This document shows positions 44,686 to 53,296 of a stretch of DNA of 64,000 bases, piece by piece. Source of the DNA: Streptomyces venezuelae (GTDB taxonomy: Bacteria > Actinomycetota > Actinomycetes > Streptomycetales > Streptomycetaceae); contig NZ_CP029193.1 in NCBI RefSeq assembly GCF_008642355.1, positions 2,752,001 through 2,816,000 of the forward strand. The letters are read 5' to 3'. The translations under genes were made by a program, and so were the position numbers. The notes below the pieces were generated by a model that was not told the origin of the DNA, ran no database searches, and saw only the letters and a list, made by a program, of their open reading frames with translations. Positions within the stretch are counted from its first letter, which is position 1. The number at the start of each line of letters is the position of its first letter.

Positions 44686-44773
44686 GCGCCGCTGGCACGA
44701 CAGCCGTACCCGGCGTCTCCTGCAACATGACATCGGTGCGGCACCCCGATAGCAACACACCGCTCAACATCGC

Positions 44774-45577
44774 CTATGCGTCAAGCCGCATCCGAGGCAT
44801 CGGAACGGTACCGACGGGGAGGGCATGGAGGCGTGCAGCTAGGGCTGGGGGGCCGAGTGCGGTCAGGGCCCAGAGGGCACTGAGTCGGCGGCCGGTGGAC
44901 CAGATGCCGGTGGTCGGCGGCCGAAACGGGGCCACGGCGATGTTCCGGGCCGTGAACGGGGCGGAGTCGAGATAGGTCATGCCGCCGGTCCCGCACAGAT
45001 AGGTACGGGCACCGGTCGCGACGGCCAGGTCTGCGAGCCGGACTGACCGGCCCGGCCGGGCGGGTAGCTGGCTGCTGGTGAGGATCTGGCCACGCCAGCC
45101 GAGCAGGTCCAGCAGGACGCGGGTGGATATCTCAGCGACGGCCGCAGTCCGGCCGGTGGAAAAGGCGTCGAGCATGGGGTCCAGGACCTTCGCGAGAGCA
45201 GGCCAGTGTGGGCTGGTGCCATAGTGCTGCTGCAGCATCCCGGTGGTCCGCCGGCGAGCGAGTCCGGGGTCGTCGATCACGGCGTCCCGGATAAGGGTGG
45301 GCCGTCCGCCGGGGAGGCGTGTGGGGATTGTGAGCCACTGCTGACGGGCCAGGTCGTCAAGGTCGGCGAGCCGGGCTCGGTGCTGGTAGTCGCGGCGGGT
45401 GAACTGCACGTCGTCCAGGACGATCCAGTAGTCCGCCGCGAACAGCTTGGCCAGCGTGGTCAGCCGGGGCAGGAAGTTCGGCTGGTGAATGGCGCACAGC
45501 CCGCCCGGCTCGGGCAGGTCAGGAAGCGATGAGGCGGCTGGTGAAGCCGTCGCGGATGAGGGATTCGTACGCGGCAT
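44774..45577 (-). CDS. WbqC family protein
   Basis: 267 residues. WbqC-like family pattern: CAIHQPNFLPRLTTLAKLFAADYWIVLDDVQFTRRDYQHR, then LTIPTRLP and GTGGMTYLDSAPF. WbqC proteins occur with sugar or amino-sugar pathways and their reaction is not established. It overlaps the YdcF-like gene upstream by 59 bases, so the two are co-translated or the true start is further in. Confidence 0.85.
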   Translation of the reverse strand: MPRTNPSSATASPAASSLPDLPEPGGLCAIHQPNFLPRLTTLAKLFAADYWIVLDDVQFTRRDYQHRARLADLDDLARQQWLTIPTRLPGGRPTLIRDAVIDDPGLARRRTTGMLQQHYGTSPHWPALAKVLDPMLDAFSTGRTAAVAEISTRVLLDLLGWRGQILTSSQLPARPGRSVRLADLAVATGARTYLCGTGGMTYLDSAPFTARNIAVAPFRPPTTGIWSTGRRLSALWALTALGPPALAARLHALPVGTVPMPRMRLDA

Positions 45578-46187
45578 GCACGTCCTCCGGGACCTCCTGC
45601 TCGATGGCGAATCCGAGCTTTGGATACTCGATGACCCGCTGGAGGTCGCCGACGAGCATGTCCAGAACGAGCTTCTCGTCGCCGATGGACTTCAAGTAGT
45701 CGTCGAACTCCAGCGGCTCCGACGCGCAGAGGATCTCGACGTCGGGCCACAGCTTGCGGGCGGTCGCGAACGACCGCCGTTCCATATATGGCTTGGAGAC
45801 CAGCAGCACCGTCTTCGGCCGGATCCCTGCGTCGGCGAGGACCTCACGGGAGAGGGTGATGTTCTGCCCGGTGTTCCCCGCGTTCGGCTCGAGCAGGATC
45901 GCGTCGGCGGGGACGCCGAGGTCGATGGCGTGCTCGCGGAAGTGGACGGCCTCACCGCGCGGGAAGACCTTGGCGGTGGTGGGGCTGTTGCCACCGGTGA
46001 AGATCAGGGCCGAGAAGAGTCCGGCCTGATAGAGGTCGGCGGAGTGGGTGGCGACGCCGAGGTCGTGGCTGCCCAGTCCGATCGCTACGTCGACGGGCCG
46101 CAGCTCGTGGCTCATCTGGTGGTAGTCCCAGATGAGCTTGGCCTGGCGCCACTGGTCCTCGGTGATGGCCTGCTGGTTGTCGCTCAC
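45519..46187 (-). CDS. YdcF/DUF218-like protein
   Basis: 222 residues from a GTG with AGGGAG upstream. ElyC/SanA/YdcF fold: VAIGLGSHDLGVATHSADLY, GNSPTTAKVFPRGEAVHFREHAIDLGVP, ILLEPNAGNTGQNITLSREVL and VLLVSKPYMERRSFATARK. There is no membrane anchor. The family may hydrolyse or bind phosphate-sugar compounds. With WbqC it forms a two-gene unit under the XRE gene, 16 bases upstream. Confidence 0.85.
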   Translation of the reverse strand: MSDNQQAITEDQWRQAKLIWDYHQMSHELRPVDVAIGLGSHDLGVATHSADLYQAGLFSALIFTGGNSPTTAKVFPRGEAVHFREHAIDLGVPADAILLEPNAGNTGQNITLSREVLADAGIRPKTVLLVSKPYMERRSFATARKLWPDVEILCASEPLEFDDYLKSIGDEKLVLDMLVGDLQRVIEYPKLGFAIEQEVPEDVHAAYESLIRDGFTSRLIAS

Positions 46188-46203
46188 GCGTTGTTCTCCC
46201 TGG

Positions 46204-47304
46204 TCACCGTTGCCGGGGGCCGGTCGGCCCCTCGCTCATGGCCTTGATGCCCTCGATACTGCGCAGTTGGTGCACGAGTCCGTACTGCGCGGCTGTCCTG
46301 GCGGCCTGGTCGAGGACGAGGTGTCCATCATCCCGGGTCGCTGCGTCGGAGAGCAGGATGTGGCCATGAGCGGTGTCCAGTCGCACGCGTTGCATCGGTG
46401 ATTCGGTGGTTCCGCTGTTGCGGGCGATGTCGATGAAGTACAGGGCCTGGGTAAGGTCGCCGGCGCCGCGGGCGGCGAGGGCGAGTTTCTGGTGGGCGAC
46501 CGACCAGTCGTCGGGTTCCTGGAGGTCTTCGAAGTCGCGGGTCGCGGCCTGCATGACGCGGGTCGCATAGTCGTGGTTGCCGTCCTTGCTCAGCGCGGTC
46601 CCCACCCACAGTCGGGCCCTGGCGCGGTCGCGGCGCGAGAGCCGGTCGTCGACAGCGAGGGTTTCGTAGTGGTGGGCGGCGATCTCCAGCTTCCCGGACA
46701 TCTCCGTGACGACCGCGAGGGACAGGTCGAGCTGGGCGACGCGGCGGGGGATGTCGAGCTGGGTGAAGACGGAGCGGGCGCCAGCATAAGAGTGCTGGGC
46801 GGAGAGCGGGCCAAGGACGACGCCCTGGTCACGCTTAAGGTCGCCGAGCAGGGCGGTCGAGCGGGCGAACAGATACAGGCCCTTGTCGTCGAGTTCGGGG
46901 GCCTTGAACCGGCCGAGCCAGCGCGCCAGGAGGCTGTCGGCGAAGGTGAAGTTCTGCCTGGACAGGGCGACGACCACACGGTCCAAGTCGTCGGCCCAGG
47001 ACTCGTACTCCCAGGCCCGGGGACCGGAGGCGGTGACACGGCGCCCGGCGCTCTGCACGGCGCTGATCGTCTCGGACAGGAGCGTCTCGAAGCGCAGGTG
47101 GACGGCAGCATCTGCGCGGCCGAGCGCGGTGTCGAGGATGGCCTGGGTGTCGGGTCTAGGCTCGGTGGCGGCGAGTTTGGACTCCCACTTGGAGACCGTC
47201 GCGACCGCCAGGCCGAGGTCTTGGGCGAAGGCCCGCACGCTCAGCCGCAGTGCGAGCCGCAGGGCCTTGGCCTCCAGGCCGGTCCAGTGGTGCACGGTCG
47301 CCAC
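46204..47304 (-). CDS. XRE-family regulator with TPR-like region
   Basis: 366 residues from a GTG with GGAAGGGAG upstream. The N-terminal helix-turn-helix (LRLSVRAFAQDLGLAVATVSKWESK) is followed by alpha-helical repeats (ALLGDLKRDQGV, AHHYETLAVDDRLS, ALYFIDIARNSGTTES). It heads the minus-strand XRE-YdcF-WbqC transcript and lies 45 bases from copy 2 of the repeated 11-mer element, which occurs again before cvnA. It is a candidate to bind that element. Confidence 0.83.
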   Translation of the reverse strand: MATVHHWTGLEAKALRLALRLSVRAFAQDLGLAVATVSKWESKLAATEPRPDTQAILDTALGRADAAVHLRFETLLSETISAVQSAGRRVTASGPRAWEYESWADDLDRVVVALSRQNFTFADSLLARWLGRFKAPELDDKGLYLFARSTALLGDLKRDQGVVLGPLSAQHSYAGARSVFTQLDIPRRVAQLDLSLAVVTEMSGKLEIAAHHYETLAVDDRLSRRDRARARLWVGTALSKDGNHDYATRVMQAATRDFEDLQEPDDWSVAHQKLALAARGAGDLTQALYFIDIARNSGTTESPMQRVRLDTAHGHILLSDAATRDDGHLVLDQAARTAAQYGLVHQLRSIEGIKAMSEGPTGPRQR

Positions 47305-47348
47305 ACGTCACTCCCTTCCGCCAGCCATCGAAGCACGGTCCGTGCAGT

Positions 47349-47426
47349 CGGCGGGACGGAAGTGGAACGGAAGTAGAACATGCGGTGATTGGCCCGGAGT
47401 TGGCGGGCGGCCCACGCTCAAGACGT
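47349..47426 (+). repeat. Repeated regulatory element, copy 2 (tandem 11-bp repeats)
   Basis: GGAAGTGGAAC (47358-47368) and GGAAGTAGAAC (47369-47379) are in the same arrangement as at 16496-16517. The first 31 bases are identical and similarity tails off to about 47426. It lies between the divergent XRE gene and the gene at 47462, 83 bases before the latter. Confidence 0.8.
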
Positions 47427-47461
47427 CACCACCTGTCGAGCCCTTTGGACGGTCCTGAGCA

Positions 47462-47890
47462 ATGGAACCCCTCACAGAGCATCACCCGGTCAGCGGCCCG
47501 GCTGTGTACGGCTTCCTGCGGCTGGTGCGGGTCTCCGCAGCCCGGCACGCGGCACTGGCCGCGTCGCTCACCGAGTACTGCCGCAGCCACGAACTGCAAC
47601 TGTCCGGCGTCTTCGCCGACCGCCACGTGAGTTCTGGGCCTGACTCCGCGGCGTTCACCGGACTGCTAGACGTGCTCGCTCTGCCGGACGTGTACGGCGT
47701 GATCGCCCCGGCTATGTCGCACCTGGGGCCGCAAGCCATAGCCGCTGAACGCAGGCGGCGGATCGAAGCGGCCGGCTCGCGGCTGCTGCTGGTCCGCAAA
47801 CCCCGCGCCGCCCAGGACTCCGTCTCCCGCAACAGCCCCATCCCCAGCCGCCACCCCGGGACCACCCGCATCCTGGACGCCGAGTCATGA
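47462..47890 (+). CDS. Resolvase N-terminal-like protein
   Basis: 142 residues. VYGFLRLVRVSAARHAALAASLTEYCRSHEL and the strand LQLSGVFADR, then LALPDVYGVIAPAMSHLGP resemble the N-terminal catalytic half of serine recombinases (YxRVS...EYCxxHxL...VFxD), but there is no DNA-binding domain and the usual catalytic arginines are not clear. Such short proteins occur in Streptomyces beside XRE regulators. Function unknown; it may be a nonenzymatic remnant. Confidence 0.6.
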   Translation: MEPLTEHHPVSGPAVYGFLRLVRVSAARHAALAASLTEYCRSHELQLSGVFADRHVSSGPDSAAFTGLLDVLALPDVYGVIAPAMSHLGPQAIAAERRRRIEAAGSRLLLVRKPRAAQDSVSRNSPIPSRHPGTTRILDAES

Positions 47891-48059
47891 GGACCTTGAT
47901 GCCCCAGACGACCCAGCGATTCTTCGAGGCCCGGACCGAGTCGGTCGGCCGTGCACAATCCTTCCGCGGGTCGACAACCACACCGCCCCTCCACGCCCGC
48001 TATCGTCTCGCCTGGCGCTTCTGCGCCCGTGAACTGACTGGTGGAAATGGGGAGTTCGG

Positions 48060-48629
48060 GTGACCGAGGTACAGCCAAGCGACCGGATGAGGGGCCTGGG
48101 AGTGGTCCAGCTCGGGGCCCCGATCCTGGACGAACCCGCCCGCCGGTTCAACCTGCCCTCCGAGCAAGGCGCGGCCGAGGACACCGTCGACCTCCTCTTC
48201 GCCGCGATCGAGCGCATCGCGCAGATCCACCCCTTCGCCAAGGGCATGGGAATCGCTGCCCCCCAGCTCGGCGTCGGCCGCGCCGCAGCTGTCGTCCAGC
48301 CGCCCGCACCGGATTCCCGCGCCATCGTGCTTCTCAATCCACGTATAACCGAACGCTCCGAGGGCATGGACGAGCAGTACGAGGGGTGTCTCAGCTTCTT
48401 CGACGTCCGCGGTCTAGTGCCGCGCCCGCTGGCGGTGACAGTCGAGACCACTGCTCTGGACGGCAGCACCGTCACCACCGTCTACGAGCGCGGCCTCGCC
48501 CGGCTGATCCAGCACGAAATCGACCACCTCGAAGGTCTGCTGTACACCAGCCGCATGCGCGCCGGCGTCGAACCGCTACCGGTAGCGGAGTACCGCCAGA
48601 CCGGATACTCCTGGGGATACGAGCAGTAG
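48060..48629 (+). CDS. def: Peptide deformylase
   Basis: 189 residues from a GTG with GGGGAG upstream. All three signatures are present: GMGIAAPQLG (motif 1), YEGCLSFF (motif 2, with the metal-binding Cys) and QHEIDHLEG (motif 3). The enzyme removes the N-formyl group from nascent proteins. Streptomyces encode several deformylases; an extra copy in an accessory region may serve resistance to deformylase inhibitors or act on a specialised product, but neither is shown here. Confidence 0.95.
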   Translation: MTEVQPSDRMRGLGVVQLGAPILDEPARRFNLPSEQGAAEDTVDLLFAAIERIAQIHPFAKGMGIAAPQLGVGRAAAVVQPPAPDSRAIVLLNPRITERSEGMDEQYEGCLSFFDVRGLVPRPLAVTVETTALDGSTVTTVYERGLARLIQHEIDHLEGLLYTSRMRAGVEPLPVAEYRQTGYSWGYEQ

Positions 48630-48840
48630 GCTGCGGCCTCGCTCAACCGCGCAGCGCCAAGCACCGGAGAGGGAGGAGTCCCTCCGTGGGGCATTAGCCG
48701 TTCCTCATCCCCTTCGGTAACAACGGCTCCAGCACATCACAGGGACCACTTGCAACGCAGGGCCTCGAACCTTTCCGGGCAGGACGATCTCGTCCCCTGC
48801 ATCGCCTCTGACGCCGTCAGGGGTGACGGCCCTGGAGTGT

Positions 48841-49512
48841 TCATGCACGGTCGGGCCGCTCCGGGTGGCAGATGCCGCACGTCTTGAAGCGTTCGCCGCC
48901 CTTGGGGCCAGTGCGCTCCGCGATCCAGGAGGCGGCTTCGTGTCGAGCGAGCACCGTGCACGCCTCACCAGGAATGCCCGCAGAGTCGTCGTGCACAGAC
49001 CATTTGAGCTGCTGGGCATATTCTTCGGGATCGATCTCACCCAAGTTCGTGAACAAGAGCCCGCATGTTTGGCCCAGCGACTCCACATGACGGCACGTGA
49101 TCCGGTGAAGGGTGGAGCGGATGGCGGCCCATGGATGGGCAGCCGGATCACGGTATCGCTCGCGCTGCACGAGCACCTGGTGGAGTCGGCGGTCGAAATC
49201 TGGTTTGCGGGCGATGCACTCGTCGCAGTCGCCGTAGCAGCGAGCCAGCGCACGCATGTCGGGGTCGGCTTCCTGGGGGTCGCAGGCGAGTACAACCTTG
49301 TCCGCCGCGGATGCAAGGAGTCTGCGGGCCCTTTCGACGGTGAGCTCGCCGGCAATGACCTTGTCCATGAGCGCGAGGATCGCGGGCACTTCGACAGCAG
49401 CCCCCCAGCCTTCGAGGTGACGTCTGTCCTTGGGGTAGTCGCCGCCCCAGGTGAAGCGGATGTTCTTGATCGGCTTGTCACCGATGTTGAAAACTACGTG
49501 CCTTGTCTCCAT
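48841..49512 (-). CDS. Conserved protein with two cysteine clusters, unknown function
   Basis: 223 residues; I do not recognise the family. Visible features: KNIRFTWGGDYPKDRRHLEGWGAAV near the N-terminus, CYGDCDECIARKPDF (C-x3-C-x2-C) in the middle and CGICHPERPDRA at the very end, suggesting two zinc-binding sites. A single transcript with the gene at 49525 is likely, since only 12 bases separate them. It might be a nucleic-acid-linked or regulatory zinc protein. Confidence 0.55.
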   Translation of the reverse strand: METRHVVFNIGDKPIKNIRFTWGGDYPKDRRHLEGWGAAVEVPAILALMDKVIAGELTVERARRLLASAADKVVLACDPQEADPDMRALARCYGDCDECIARKPDFDRRLHQVLVQRERYRDPAAHPWAAIRSTLHRITCRHVESLGQTCGLLFTNLGEIDPEEYAQQLKWSVHDDSAGIPGEACTVLARHEAASWIAERTGPKGGERFKTCGICHPERPDRA

Positions 49513-49524
49513 AGCGCAGTCCGC

Positions 49525-49965
49525 TCACCCGTGCGCGGCGGGCATACGAGCGCCGGCGATTGTCTGGAGAAGGCCCTTCCTGGTCACAGCAAGGGCGCCG
49601 CTGGCATGCAGGTGGTGCGCGTGGACACGCAGTTCGTCCGGTCCGACCCCTGCTGTGGCCGCGAACTCAGCTACCGGCAGAGCCTTTCCCTTCTGCCCGC
49701 CGGGGTCGAGCACGCCGATCACGTCCTGCCGCAGAACCTGGTCCAACAGCGCAGCCGACTCTGGGATGCTGCCGCCATAGATCGGGAGCAGTTCCTCCAT
49801 TGCCCGAAAGAACTGCACAGTCTCTGGTGGCGCGGTGGGCTCCAACATGAACGTGCCCGTGATCGGGTTCGGCTCCATCCGCTCTCCCCAGAACACGCCC
49901 AAGGCGCGCATCCCGGGTTCCAGCAGGCGTTGACGCTTGTGCTTACGAGCTTTCTGTCGCCCCAC
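49525..49965 (-). CDS. Winged-helix-like protein, unknown function
   Basis: 146 residues from a GTG with AGGAGA upstream, chosen over a longer frame that would reach 50196 through low-complexity sequence. KKLYRKHKR-type basic residues at the start are followed by ALPVAEFAATAGVGPDELRVHAHHLHASGALAVTRKG, a winged-helix signature. The partner gene downstream (48841) is cysteine-rich. No family identified. Confidence 0.5.
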   Translation of the reverse strand: MGRQKARKHKRQRLLEPGMRALGVFWGERMEPNPITGTFMLEPTAPPETVQFFRAMEELLPIYGGSIPESAALLDQVLRQDVIGVLDPGGQKGKALPVAEFAATAGVGPDELRVHAHHLHASGALAVTRKGLLQTIAGARMPAAHG

Positions 49966-50289
49966 GGAGTCTCCTAGCAGCCGGTCATACCCACGCCGCG
50001 CAGGGGGCGGCGCTCGCGCTCTTGCAACAGCCGCACCGCGCTGAGAGTTTCGCCCCGTGATGTTCCACCGCCCAAATGACGCGATGCCTTCGCCATACAT
50101 CTGGCGGCTGGACGCCACCGCCAGTGCCGCCCGCACCGCCCAGGCGGGCGCCCGGCTCAGTGGACGGTGGAAGTGCTCAGCGAGGAGGTGTGCCACGCCT
50201 GGGCCCAGGGCTACACGGAGACCGGCAGGGCCGCCCTCGTCGCCACCTACGATACGTTCGCCCCGATCGCCCTTAGCCTCATCCGCCGG
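49966..50289. other. Intergenic region with a phosphoketolase-like remnant
   Basis: Most of this stretch has no convincing gene. The exception is 50161-50280, where a plus frame reads VEVLSEEVCHAWAQGYTETGR and ALVATYDTFAPI, close to the conserved region of phosphoketolase (VMEVLSEH...GY..TGR). It has no start and is cut by a stop soon after. Confidence 0.5.
50161..50280 (+). pseudogene. Fragment resembling phosphoketolase (XFP)
   Basis: About 40 residues in one frame: VEVLSEEVCHAW, GYTETGRAALVATYDTF, APIALSLIRR. This matches the strongly conserved transketolase-like core of xylulose-5-phosphate/fructose-6-phosphate phosphoketolase. Upstream in another frame there is RPNDAMPSPYIWRLDATAS, of unclear relation. 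The surrounding sequence is non-coding, so it is a decayed remnant. Confidence 0.4.
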
Positions 50290-50706
50290 TCAGCGGCTAT
50301 CGCCCAGTGCCGCCCGGACTGTGGACGGGCCGGTGAAGTCCTTGGCGAGGGCGTCCATGATGACCTCGTCGCAGATCTGGCCGAGCCAGTAACCGGCCTC
50401 GCGCATCGTCCCGACTGTGCGAAAGCCGGCCTTCTCGTAGGCACGGATGCCGGCGGTGTTCGGGGCGAGGGCCTTGAGCCAGACCATCCGCAGGTTGGTG
50501 ATGTGGAAGGCGTAGTCGAGGATGAGCCGGGTCGCTGCGGTTCCCAGTCCGTGGCCGCGGGCCTCACGGGCGAGCATGATCACGTACTCGGCGGTCCGTA
50601 CGGAGTGGTCCGGCAGGAGCGTGGCGACGCCGGCGGGCGTTGGGGTGTCGGTGCTCAGGTCGTAGATGGTGAAGCGGATGTTCTCGCCGCGGAGCTGGTG
50701 GGTCAT
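50290..50706 (-). CDS. GNAT acetyltransferase, N-terminus lacking a normal start
   Basis: The ATG at 50706 gives 138 residues with a GNAT core (YVIMLAREARGHGLGTAATRLILDYAF, VWLKALAPNTAGIRAYEKAGFRTVG). Homologous-looking sequence continues in frame upstream: PTLWLSTDTCALGPYRADLVETYWRWEQDPALLVGYG, reaching about 50830 without ATG, GTG or TTG. A GGAGG precedes an ATCATC there. Either the start codon is lost or a rare start is used. Function: N- or O-acetylation, substrate unknown. Confidence 0.7.
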   Translation of the reverse strand: MTHQLRGENIRFTIYDLSTDTPTPAGVATLLPDHSVRTAEYVIMLAREARGHGLGTAATRLILDYAFHITNLRMVWLKALAPNTAGIRAYEKAGFRTVGTMREAGYWLGQICDEVIMDALAKDFTGPSTVRAALGDSR

Positions 50707-50857
50707 GCCCTCGGTGCGGGCTTCGAGGGACTCGGGGCTCTGGCGGCCGTAGCCGACGAGGAGTGCGGGGTCCTGCTCCCAGCGCCAGTACGTTTCGACC
50801 AGGTCGGCGCGGTAGGGGCCGAGGGCGCACGTATCGGTGCTGAGCCACAGGGTCGGC

Positions 50858-51235
50858 TCAGGGCTGGTGCTGATGATGGCCTCCGATGGTGAGGGCGGGC
50901 GTGTAGGCGAGCGTCGAGGGCGGTTCGGCGACGGGGGCGCCGTCCTCAGTCTCTACCCAGGCGTGCAGCCGAACGGGATCCGGCGCGACGCCGTGGCACC
51001 AGGTGACGGACAGCCGCCGCGCCGCCAGGAGGATCACGGTGGCGGCGGACTCCTCCAGACAGGCCGTTCGGGCCGGGGAGTACCAGCAGGCGTGGCGCAC
51101 AGCGAGGACTGCGGCCCTCGCCTGAGCTGGGGTCGCTGGGCGGCGGCACCTTGACGCGGTGGTGTTCAGCGCGATGGTGATGCGCTGCAATGGGGCAAGG
51201 CGGACGAGACCGCAGTCGCCCTGCTCGCCGCTCAC
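50858..51235 (-). CDS. Lasso-peptide B2-like / transglutaminase-fold protein, truncated start
   Basis: About 125 residues if the GTG near 51235 is the start; a longer frame reaches 51349 but overlaps plus-strand remains of another gene. ATPAQARAAVLAVRH, CLEESAATVILL, VTWCHGVAPDPVRLHAWVE and EPPSTLAYTPALTIGG match the lasso peptide leader-peptidase (B2) family, with the Cys/His/Asp region. No precursor, cyclase (B) or B1 gene is adjacent. Its end overlaps the upstream part of the GNAT frame. Confidence 0.6.
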   Translation of the reverse strand: MSGEQGDCGLVRLAPLQRITIALNTTASRCRRPATPAQARAAVLAVRHACWYSPARTACLEESAATVILLAARRLSVTWCHGVAPDPVRLHAWVETEDGAPVAEPPSTLAYTPALTIGGHHQHQP

Positions 51236-51363
51236 CGGGAAGCACCGGCTGAGGTCCGCGACCGCCCCAGCATGCGCGCCATCGTCACCGAGCTCGCCGA
51301 CCACCATCCCCGCACCGCCAGCGTCCGACAACTGACTGCTGCCTTGCATGCGCGCAGCGCCTG
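51182..51363 (+). pseudogene. C-terminal remnant of a TPR-type regulator
   Basis: Plus-frame reading ALQWGKADETAVALLAAHRE, APAEVRDRPSMRAIVTELAD and RTASVRQLTAALHARSA ends with TGA at 51363. It resembles the end of Streptomyces XRE/TPR regulators (AEVRDRPS...HPRT..VR.L..A). No start or HTH part lies upstream, where the lasso B2-like gene now runs on the other strand. Confidence 0.5.
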
Positions 51364-51400
51364 AGTGCGGCTGCCCACCGAGACGGCTAAGGCGGGCCGA

Positions 51401-51808
51401 TCAGTCCGCAGTGTGGCGCGCGAAGAAGCCGGTCTCGGCTTCTGACATGCGGCGTAGTGCCCCCGTCTCCAGGTTGAAGGCAGCCATCTTGGTCGTCGCC
51501 TCGGCGTACGTATGCTCGGCGTCCCTGATGGCGTATCCGAGCTCGAGCCGCGCGCCTCGGCAGGTAACGACCCAGACATCGACGTCAACCGGCTGATCGC
51601 GGTAGTCCAGCGGCTTCTTGTAGTCGATGACGGACTGCTGAACGACGAAGGCGTGGCGCCGCCGCTCAGCCTCGTCCGTCGGCAGCAGCTCCTGGACCAT
51701 CCGGGTGCGTGCTTCTTCGAGGTAGGTCAAGTAGCGGGAGTTGTTGACGTGGCCGTAGCTGTCGGCATCGGCCCAGCGCAGCGGGAGCGCGTAGGTGAAC
51801 TTCGGCAT
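51401..51808 (-). CDS. Acyl-CoA thioesterase (4HBT hotdog fold)
   Basis: 135 residues. Hotdog-fold thioesterase with RWADADSYGHVNNSRYLTYLEEARTR, including the Asp/His region of the 4-hydroxybenzoyl-CoA thioesterase subfamily, and SVIDYKKPLDYRDQPVDVDVWV. It hydrolyses acyl-CoA thioesters; the physiological acyl group is unknown. Weak RBS and a lone gene between two minus-strand genes. Confidence 0.9.
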   Translation of the reverse strand: MPKFTYALPLRWADADSYGHVNNSRYLTYLEEARTRMVQELLPTDEAERRRHAFVVQQSVIDYKKPLDYRDQPVDVDVWVVTCRGARLELGYAIRDAEHTYAEATTKMAAFNLETGALRRMSEAETGFFARHTAD

Positions 51809-51901
51809 GAGGGTCTTCCTGTGCAGGTGACGGGTGCGTAGCAGAGGGCCGCTCGTCCGGGAGCCGCAGCTGTCGGCGACTCCCGGACAAAGCCCGAGGG
51901 G

Positions 51902-53296
51902 CTAGAACTGGCCGGTCTCCCGGGCCGCAGCGCCGCCATCATTCTTGATCTTGTTGAGGACCTCGCGCAGCACACGCTGCTCGGTATCGCGCTCTTCAAG
52001 GAGCTGCCCGATCCGCGCGGTGGCCGCAGCAGCGTCAGCCGGCAGCGCGACACGCACCAGCTGGAGCACTTCGGCGAGGCACGCTCCGTGGATGGCCTCG
52101 CGCGGCACGCGCGCAATGACGGTGGCGGGCCGCACGTGCGTGACGGACCAGATGCCAGCGGCCTCTTCCACTGCCCACACCACGGTGCTCTGCTCCGGCG
52201 CGAGCGTCAGCTGGGCGTCGGGCCCCATGAGCTTGCTGATCGCCGGCATCGGTACGCCGTTCGCCCCGGCCAGCTCGGCCGCCTCGTCAGGGGTCGACAC
52301 GACCGTGCGGGACGCGAGGGCTGCCGCCTCGCGACGCCAGCGGGTGGCGGCGTCCTCGGCCACGCGGTTCTGCTCGTGCCACTGCGCCGCTTCGACGTCA
52401 TCCTGGTTCGCCGCGGTGGCAGCCCAGGCATTGCGGGTACCTCCGAGCGCATCGCGCTCGCCCTCGCCGCCTTCGACCCAGGTGATCACGACGAAACGGC
52501 ACTGCGGCATGGACGCCGGGTAGAGGACGTGGCTGACGACCTCTATGGTCTCCCAGTCGAGCGCCGCGACGTTCATGCGGAACACGTGGCCGTCACGGGT
52601 CTCACCCATGGACTTCTCGGTGTCCCAGACGTGCAGGACGTCAGGGTCCTTCTTGACCTTCTCGATCAGCTCACGCAGCTCGGGGTCGTCCCCGCGGGTG
52701 GCCTCGGCGAACTTCAACATCTTCACGTAGGCCGAGGCGTGCATGTCCCAGTCCTGGTACTGAACGCGCGCTTCGGGCGACGTCAGAGCCCACAGGATGA
52801 GGTTCGCCCCCGGCTCCATCACCCAGGGCCACCACTCTGCCATCGCCGAGTTGAAGCCAAGGATGTTCCAGTGCTGGTCGCACAGGTAGGCAGGGCTCGG
52901 CATCTGCCGGTCGATGAGCAGTCGCAGCGCCTTCTGTAGCTGAGGCTGGCTGCTGCCGCGCGGCGCGATCAGCGTTGAGCCGATGTTGTGCAGCGTGAGG
53001 GCGTGGCGCCCTTCGTCGTCCAGACCGAAGAGTTCCGCCAGCGACTCGAACTGCGCCGGAGTGAGCCTGGGCGGCACCGCACCCTTCTCGATCTTGCGAT
53101 ACGTGCGTACGGAGATCCCCATGGCCTTGGCCGTCCGGGCCTGCGTGGGGCGTCCGGGGGCCGCCTTTCGCCACTGAAGCAGTAGGGCACCGAAGCCCAT
53201 GTACTGGCCGGCAGGCTGCTGGGCTGCGCCAATCTTTCCTGAAATACCTTCGTCCGCACCGCCGTTACTGCTGGTGTCGTGCGCATATGGGACCAC
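51902..53296 (-). CDS. XRE regulator of the MmyB type
   Basis: 464 residues. An N-terminal helix-turn-helix (TQARTAKAMGISVRTYRKIEKGAVPP, residues ~50-75) is followed by the MmyB-like ligand-binding region (AYLCDQHWNILGFNSAMAEWWPW, ANLILWALTSPEARVQYQDWD, FVVITWVE). MmyB family proteins are regulators with a PAS-like ligand pocket. The start was taken as MVPYAHD. The operon upstream and downstream are not connected. Confidence 0.87.
   Translation of the reverse strand: MVPYAHDTSSNGGADEGISGKIGAAQQPAGQYMGFGALLLQWRKAAPGRPTQARTAKAMGISVRTYRKIEKGAVPPRLTPAQFESLAELFGLDDEGRHALTLHNIGSTLIAPRGSSQPQLQKALRLLIDRQMPSPAYLCDQHWNILGFNSAMAEWWPWVMEPGANLILWALTSPEARVQYQDWDMHASAYVKMLKFAEATRGDDPELRELIEKVKKDPDVLHVWDTEKSMGETRDGHVFRMNVAALDWETIEVVSHVLYPASMPQCRFVVITWVEGGEGERDALGGTRNAWAATAANQDDVEAAQWHEQNRVAEDAATRWRREAAALASRTVVSTPDEAAELAGANGVPMPAISKLMGPDAQLTLAPEQSTVVWAVEEAAGIWSVTHVRPATVIARVPREAIHGACLAEVLQLVRVALPADAAAATARIGQLLEERDTEQRVLREVLNKIKNDGGAAARETGQF

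Noticed and set aside
48669..48684. Hairpin GAGGGA-GGAG-TCCCTC after def as terminator
   Set aside because: Only a six-base stem and no T run; could be chance in GC-rich DNA.
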